Source: Actinomycetales bacterium (GTDB taxonomy: Bacteria > Actinomycetota > Actinomycetes > Actinomycetales > Microbacteriaceae). From it: a stretch of DNA of 7,757 bases. Below are positions 4,625 to 7,757 of the stretch, one piece after another. Below the pieces are notes generated by a model. That model saw only the letters and a program-made list of their open reading frames with translations. It was not told the origin of the DNA and ran no database searches. A program made the translations under genes and the position numbers. The stretch lies in NCBI GenBank assembly GCA_028868555.1, contig JAGWUG010000041.1:1-7757 (forward strand), in the 5' to 3' direction. Each line of letters begins with the position of its first letter. Within the stretch, counting starts at the first letter, position 1.

Positions 4625-5922
4625 TTCTTTGCCAGCAGCCAGAACACTGGCAGCACCGCCATTGCCAGAGTGGCCGCCCCAAGCACCACTTGGCTTACAG
4701 GCCCCGATGCCCACCCGCCCAGCAACTTCTTGCTTCTGGCCAGCCACCAGACGATGGCCATGAGCGCCGGAGCGGACAGGCCGTTTAGAACCGCAGCCAG
4801 GAACAAGAAGTACATCGGTGGAATGCCGATGAAGTTCAAGATCAGGGCAACGCCCATGGACGCGACGATGATCGAGTAGAAGGCGCGGGCTTGGCGCGGT
4901 GCCAGCTCGAGCGATTCGCGCCAGCCGAAGGTCTCGGCCACTGCGTAGGCAGTGGAACCGGCCAGCACAGGCACAGAAAGAAGGCCAACGCCCAGGATTC
5001 CCAGCAGGAATAGGAGCCCGGCGAACTTTCCGGCAATCGGCGTTAGCGCCTGGGCGGCATCCTCGGCCGAGTTGATCTGCAAGATGCCGTTGGCGTGCAG
5101 TGTGGCCGCGGCGGTGACCATGATGGCAAACATGATGAAGACTCCGGTGAGCATGCCCGAGAAGACATCGCCGCGCATTGCCTGCACGTGGGTGAGGTCA
5201 ACCTCGGGGCCTTGATCACCGCGCTCCTCAACCTCTTCTGCCGCCTGCCAGAAAAACAGGTAGGGGCTGATGGTGGTTCCGGCCAGAGCAATCAGCAGCT
5301 CAAAGGTGGCTTTGGTGAAGTCAATCTTGGGCAGGAACGTGCTTTTCACCACCTGCCCCCAGTCCACCTGGGCCACAAACATCACCGCAACGTAGGCAAG
5401 CAGGCTCAGGCAGAGCCAGCGCAGCACCTTGGAGTAGCGGTGATACGGCACCACAATCTCGCTGACCGCGAGAATCACGGCAAAGAGAATCACACCGATG
5501 GTCTGATCCACGGGGACGATAAGGCGCAGCGCTGCCGCCATGGAAGCGAGGTCGGCCGCGATGTTCACGGTGTTGGCGAGCGCCACTAGCAGAACCGCGA
5601 GGATGAGCACCCAGCGCGGGAGGGTGGCCTTGATGATTGCGGCCAGTCCCTTGCCGGTAACGAGGGCGAGGCGAGCGCAGGCCTCCTGGGTGGCGTAGGC
5701 CAGCGGAAGCAGCAGGGGCGCAGCCCAGAGCATTCCGTAGCCAACCTGCGAACCGGCCTGCGAATAGGTGCCGATACCCGATGGGTCATCGTCGGCGGCT
5801 CCGGTGACAATGCCGGGGCCCAAGCGGTGGAAGTAACCGGCGGAGCGGATGTTTCCGCGAACAGGGTGGTGTTCTCCCCGACCGGCAAAGTTTCTTAGGT
5901 GTTTCCTGCCGCGTCCCGCCAT
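4621..5922 (-). CDS. Nramp-related divalent metal transporter with non-canonical metal site
   Basis: The 433-residue inner-membrane protein has about eleven hydrophobic helices and the Nramp (SLC11) fold pattern. Helix 1 reads GPGIVTGAADDDPSGIGTYS at 35-54, where classical Nramp has DPGN; here the motif is DPSG (46-49), so the Asn ligand is Gly. Helix 6 reads GTTISPYLFFWQ at 215-226, where classical proteins have MPH; Met is Ser219 and His is Tyr221. This matches a widespread divergent Nramp-like branch whose ion is not established. Mn/Fe selectivity should not be assumed, and Mg or another ion is possible, as in the Nramp-related Mg transporters. An arginine-rich 30-residue cytoplasmic N-terminus precedes helix 1. 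ATG 5922 has an SD at 5936-5932. It follows nucS by 12 bases in the same operon. Confidence 0.9.
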   Translation of the reverse strand: MAGRGRKHLRNFAGRGEHHPVRGNIRSAGYFHRLGPGIVTGAADDDPSGIGTYSQAGSQVGYGMLWAAPLLLPLAYATQEACARLALVTGKGLAAIIKATLPRWVLILAVLLVALANTVNIAADLASMAAALRLIVPVDQTIGVILFAVILAVSEIVVPYHRYSKVLRWLCLSLLAYVAVMFVAQVDWGQVVKSTFLPKIDFTKATFELLIALAGTTISPYLFFWQAAEEVEERGDQGPEVDLTHVQAMRGDVFSGMLTGVFIMFAIMVTAAATLHANGILQINSAEDAAQALTPIAGKFAGLLFLLGILGVGLLSVPVLAGSTAYAVAETFGWRESLELAPRQARAFYSIIVASMGVALILNFIGIPPMYFLFLAAVLNGLSAPALMAIVWWLARSKKLLGGWASGPVSQVVLGAATLAMAVLPVFWLLAKN

Positions 5923-5931
5923 GTCAGTTTT

Positions 5932-5936
5932 CTCCT
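5932..5936 (-). promoter_or_regulatory. Ribosome binding site of the Nramp-related gene
   Basis: AGGAG on the minus strand (5936-5932) lies nine bases before ATG 5922 and overlaps the nucS stop codon (5937-5935). It supports the chosen start and translational coupling to nucS. Confidence 0.75.
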
Positions 5937-6630
5937 AAAAGAGAGTTGGGGTCTCGGTCTTCATGCCACGCATGGAGTCGTAGTCGAGCACCAGGCATTC
6001 GATGCCGCGATCACTGGCGACGGTCTTAGCCTGAGGTTTGATTTCCTGTGCCGCAAAGATTCCTCGCACCGGAGCCAGAACCGGGTCGCGGTTGAGCAGT
6101 TCCAGATAGCGGGTCAGCTGCTCCACGCCGTCAATCTCGCCACGACGCTTGAGTTCGATGGCCACGTGGCCACCTTTCGGGTCGCGAGCCAGAATGTCTA
6201 CGGGGCCGATGTCGGTGAAGAACTCTCGGCGAATCAGCTCCAGCCCCTCGCCGGCCAGTTCCAACTGCTCGGCGAGCAGCTCCTGGAGGTGGGCTTCTAC
6301 GCCGTCCTTGATCAGGCCCGGGTCTTCGCCCAGGTGGTGCTCCAGGTCATCGTGGATTTCAAAGATGTTGATCTGCAGCATGTCTGCGCTCTTCACCTGC
6401 TGCACCAGCCAGGTCTCCACCACGCCAAGTTCGCGGGCCTCCGGGCCAGCCTCCTTGCGCTCTATGGTGCACGGTGGGTTCATCCAGTTCAGCGGCTTGT
6501 AGCTGCCGGAGTCGGAGTGCACCAGAATGCTGCCGTCGTTCTTGAGCAGCAGCAAGCGCTTGGCGCGAGGCAGGTGGGCGGTCAGTCGACCGGCATAGTC
6601 AACCGAGCAGTCGGCAATAACGAGACGCAT
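5935..6630 (-). CDS. nucS: NucS/EndoMS mismatch-specific endonuclease
   Basis: The 231-residue protein matches NucS/EndoMS, which makes double-strand cuts at mismatches and provides mismatch repair in actinobacteria and archaea lacking MutS/MutL. The N-terminal domain ([16 protein letters not shown], then WMNPPCTIE at 49-57) is the DNA-binding and dimerisation part. The C-terminal RecB-like nuclease domain carries GPVDILARD at 142-150 and VAIELKRRG at 156-164, giving catalytic Asp145, Glu159 and Lys161, with [10 protein letters not shown] following at 170-179. The last residues, TPTLF, fit the C-terminal beta-clamp-binding tail known in this family. Length is normal. The ATG is three bases after the upstream DUF1003-like stop; GGAGG at 6649-6645 and a nearer AAGAAG serve as possible SD. 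It should be cotranscribed with the genes on both sides. Confidence 0.95.
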   Translation of the reverse strand: MRLVIADCSVDYAGRLTAHLPRAKRLLLLKNDGSILVHSDSGSYKPLNWMNPPCTIERKEAGPEARELGVVETWLVQQVKSADMLQINIFEIHDDLEHHLGEDPGLIKDGVEAHLQELLAEQLELAGEGLELIRREFFTDIGPVDILARDPKGGHVAIELKRRGEIDGVEQLTRYLELLNRDPVLAPVRGIFAAQEIKPQAKTVASDRGIECLVLDYDSMRGMKTETPTLF

Positions 6631-6633
6631 GGT

Positions 6634-7125
6634 TTACTTCTTGCCCTCCGCGGCCAGCAGCTTGGCTTCCAGCTTTGCCACCTTTTCCAGCAGGTCACCG
6701 ATGGCCTCGTCCTGAGTGTTTAGGTGCTCCTGGATTTCCTTGGCGTCGTGCAGGATGGCGTCGGCATCGTTGTAGGTGGCGATGGCACGCTCATCGGCGG
6801 ACTTGGCCTGAATGTTCTGACCAACGATGATGATTGGCAGCAAAACCAGCTGCAGGAAAGTCTGTGCAATCCAGCTGACGATGACGATGGTGTTCCGGCT
6901 GGCGATGGCACCGGGGAGGCTAACCAGGGTGAGGCCAAAGAAAAGGTAGGCGGCCCACATTGTGCCCACCCGGTTGGTGATGGCGAGGCCAAGCTTGGCG
7001 TTGAACTTGTGAACTGCCGACTCTTCGTTGGCGCGACGCTTGTGAATGTTGGCGCGAGTAGCCGGACCACGTTCCTTACGCAGTTCGGCGTGCGGATTAT
7101 TCCGATATTGATACTTGCTTGCCAT
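6634..7125 (-). CDS. DUF1003-like small membrane protein
   Basis: The 163-residue protein has a basic soluble N-terminus (about residues 1-50), two hydrophobic segments (about 57-77 and 80-101), and a charged helical C-terminus likely to form a coiled coil. The elements ITNRVGTMWAAYLFFG, LQLVLLPIIIVGQNIQAKSA and the Ala/Glu-rich helix after them match the layout of DUF1003 proteins, in which a GSMWF-like segment and a conserved Gln-Asn (QN) follow one another. The match is partial, so the family call is moderate. Function is unknown. It is the first gene of the nucS operon: its ATG 7125 is seven bases behind a TAGCCT box with no SD, and its stop is three bases from nucS. Confidence 0.78.
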   Translation of the reverse strand: MASKYQYRNNPHAELRKERGPATRANIHKRRANEESAVHKFNAKLGLAITNRVGTMWAAYLFFGLTLVSLPGAIASRNTIVIVSWIAQTFLQLVLLPIIIVGQNIQAKSADERAIATYNDADAILHDAKEIQEHLNTQDEAIGDLLEKVAKLEAKLLAAEGKK

Positions 7126-7132
7126 ACCTGAA

Positions 7133-7161
7133 AGGCTACCCGTCCCAGCTGGGGTTGTTCA
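7133..7161 (-). promoter_or_regulatory. Candidate promoter of the DUF1003-nucS-Nramp operon
   Basis: On the minus strand TGAACA (7161-7156) and TAGCCT (7138-7133) are 17 bases apart, with ATG 7125 seven bases after the -10 box. It overlaps the upstream region of the divergent ugd gene in a 51-base intergenic gap. Confidence 0.5.
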
Positions 7162-7162
7162 G

Positions 7163-7168
7163 TAAACT
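7163..7168 (+). promoter_or_regulatory. Candidate -10 box for a leaderless ugd transcript
   Basis: TAAACT at 7163-7168 lies eight bases before ATG 7177. No SD precedes either this ATG or the in-frame ATG at 7183, and no clear -35 is seen. Confidence 0.4.
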
Positions 7169-7176
7169 TAGGCGCT

Positions 7177-7757
7177 ATGGCCATGAAAATTACGGTTATC
7201 GGACTCGGTTATCTGGGCGCTACCCACGCAATTGCGATGGCGGAGTTGGGCCACGAGGTAATTGGTATCGAGGCAAACCCAAAGCGTCTCTCCGACCTCC
7301 AGAACGGCATCGTTCCGTTCTTTGAGCCAGGGCTCGATGAGGCACTGCAAAACGTGCTGGCCAAGGGCAACATCAAGTTCCAGGAAGACCACACCGAGGA
7401 GAGCCGCGAGGCCGACCTCCACTTCCTGTGCGTTGGCACCCCTCAGCTTCCAGGCTCCTACGCAGCCAACACCGAGTATCTGCACTCTGCCGTGAAGGCG
7501 CTGGCGCCATACCTGCGCGAAGACGCAGTGGTTGCCGGTAAGTCCACCGTTCCGGTTGGCACCTCGGCAATCCTCACCCAGGTTCTGGCCGAGGCAGCGG
7601 GCTTCACCCCGCACCTGGCTTGGAACCCAGAGTTCCTGCGTGAGGGCACTGCGCTCGAGGACAGCCTCCGTCCAGACCGCATCGTCATCGGTGTGAACGA
7701 CGAGCGCAGCGCGGAAATGCTTCGCAAGGTTTACGAGCCGATCACCGTTCACGGAAC
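7177..7757 (+). CDS. ugd: UDP-glucose 6-dehydrogenase, 3' end cut off by window
   Basis: The frame runs from ATG 7177 through the window end without a stop; 193 whole codons are present of roughly 430-450 expected. The N-terminal Rossmann fold has the NAD-binding GLGYLG at residues 9-14 and an acidic residue (Glu33, where the family often has Asp) at the end of the second strand. PFFEPGLDEAL, FLCVGTP, GKSTVPVGTS and WNPEFLREGTALEDSLRPDR are signatures of the UDP-glucose/GDP-mannose dehydrogenase family, the last being characteristic of UDP-glucose dehydrogenases. The enzyme oxidises UDP-glucose to UDP-glucuronate for exopolysaccharide or cell-wall glycans. The catalytic cysteine lies beyond the window. 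ATG 7183 (residue 3) is an alternative start. The gene is divergent from the nucS operon. Confidence 0.94.
   Translation, partial: MAMKITVIGLGYLGATHAIAMAELGHEVIGIEANPKRLSDLQNGIVPFFEPGLDEALQNVLAKGNIKFQEDHTEESREADLHFLCVGTPQLPGSYAANTEYLHSAVKALAPYLREDAVVAGKSTVPVGTSAILTQVLAEAAGFTPHLAWNPEFLREGTALEDSLRPDRIVIGVNDERSAEMLRKVYEPITVHG

Noticed and set aside
5899..6723. 274-codon plus-strand frame opposite nucS
   Set aside because: It is antisense to a well-supported gene, has no family features, and reflects third-position GC bias.
7168..7752. 194-codon minus-strand frame opposite ugd
   Set aside because: Antisense shadow of a strongly recognisable UDP-glucose dehydrogenase.
1..7757. Mobile element, CRISPR array, tRNA or rRNA
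   Set aside because: No transposase or integrase motif, no spaced repeats, and no tRNA- or rRNA-like sequence was seen; gene order and composition look like ordinary chromosome.

Overview
The window looks like chromosomal DNA of an actinobacterium, most likely a small-genome member of the Microbacteriaceae. Three things point there. It has nucS, the mismatch-repair nuclease used by actinobacteria instead of MutS/MutL. It has Micrococcales-type DedA and DUF1737 proteins. Several genes appear to be read from leaderless transcripts, with a TAnnnT-like -10 box placed 6-8 bases before the start codon. The genus is inference. There are no RNA genes, insertion sequences, phage genes or CRISPR arrays, and the genes are packed tightly in a uniform composition.

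Layout: (1) 1-483, the 3' end of a LuxR-type regulator. (2) 484-738, the longest gene-free stretch. It holds a good promoter (531-559) and an unreported 30-codon ORF (567-659) ending in a Cys/Met-rich tail, followed by a Shine-Dalgarno (SD) sequence. (3) 739-1959, a receiver-less OmpR-type winged-helix regulator and a P-loop small-molecule kinase. (4) 1976-3213 on the minus strand, a nitroreductase and a DedA membrane protein. (5) 3299-4168, an EamA (DMT) transporter divergent from the nitroreductase. (6) 4196-7125 on the minus strand, read in the order DUF1003-like membrane protein, nucS, Nramp-related transporter, Ala/Lys/Pro-tailed DUF1737 protein. The first three sit 3 and 12 bases apart and should form one operon. 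(7) 7177 to the window end, the 5' part of a UDP-glucose 6-dehydrogenase, divergent from the DUF1003-like gene.

The most interesting element is the short leaderless ORF upstream of the winged-helix gene. Its promoter places +1 at or next to the ATG, and its last ten residues are VMCACMRMCR. This resembles the leaderless polycysteine ORFs that act as cysteine-responsive attenuators in mycobacteria, but here the downstream gene is a regulator rather than an obvious sulfur-metabolism gene. Other points of note are an Nramp-like transporter lacking both canonical metal-binding motifs, a mismatch-repair nuclease cotranscribed with membrane proteins, and a contrast between leaderless first genes and SD-led operon-internal genes.
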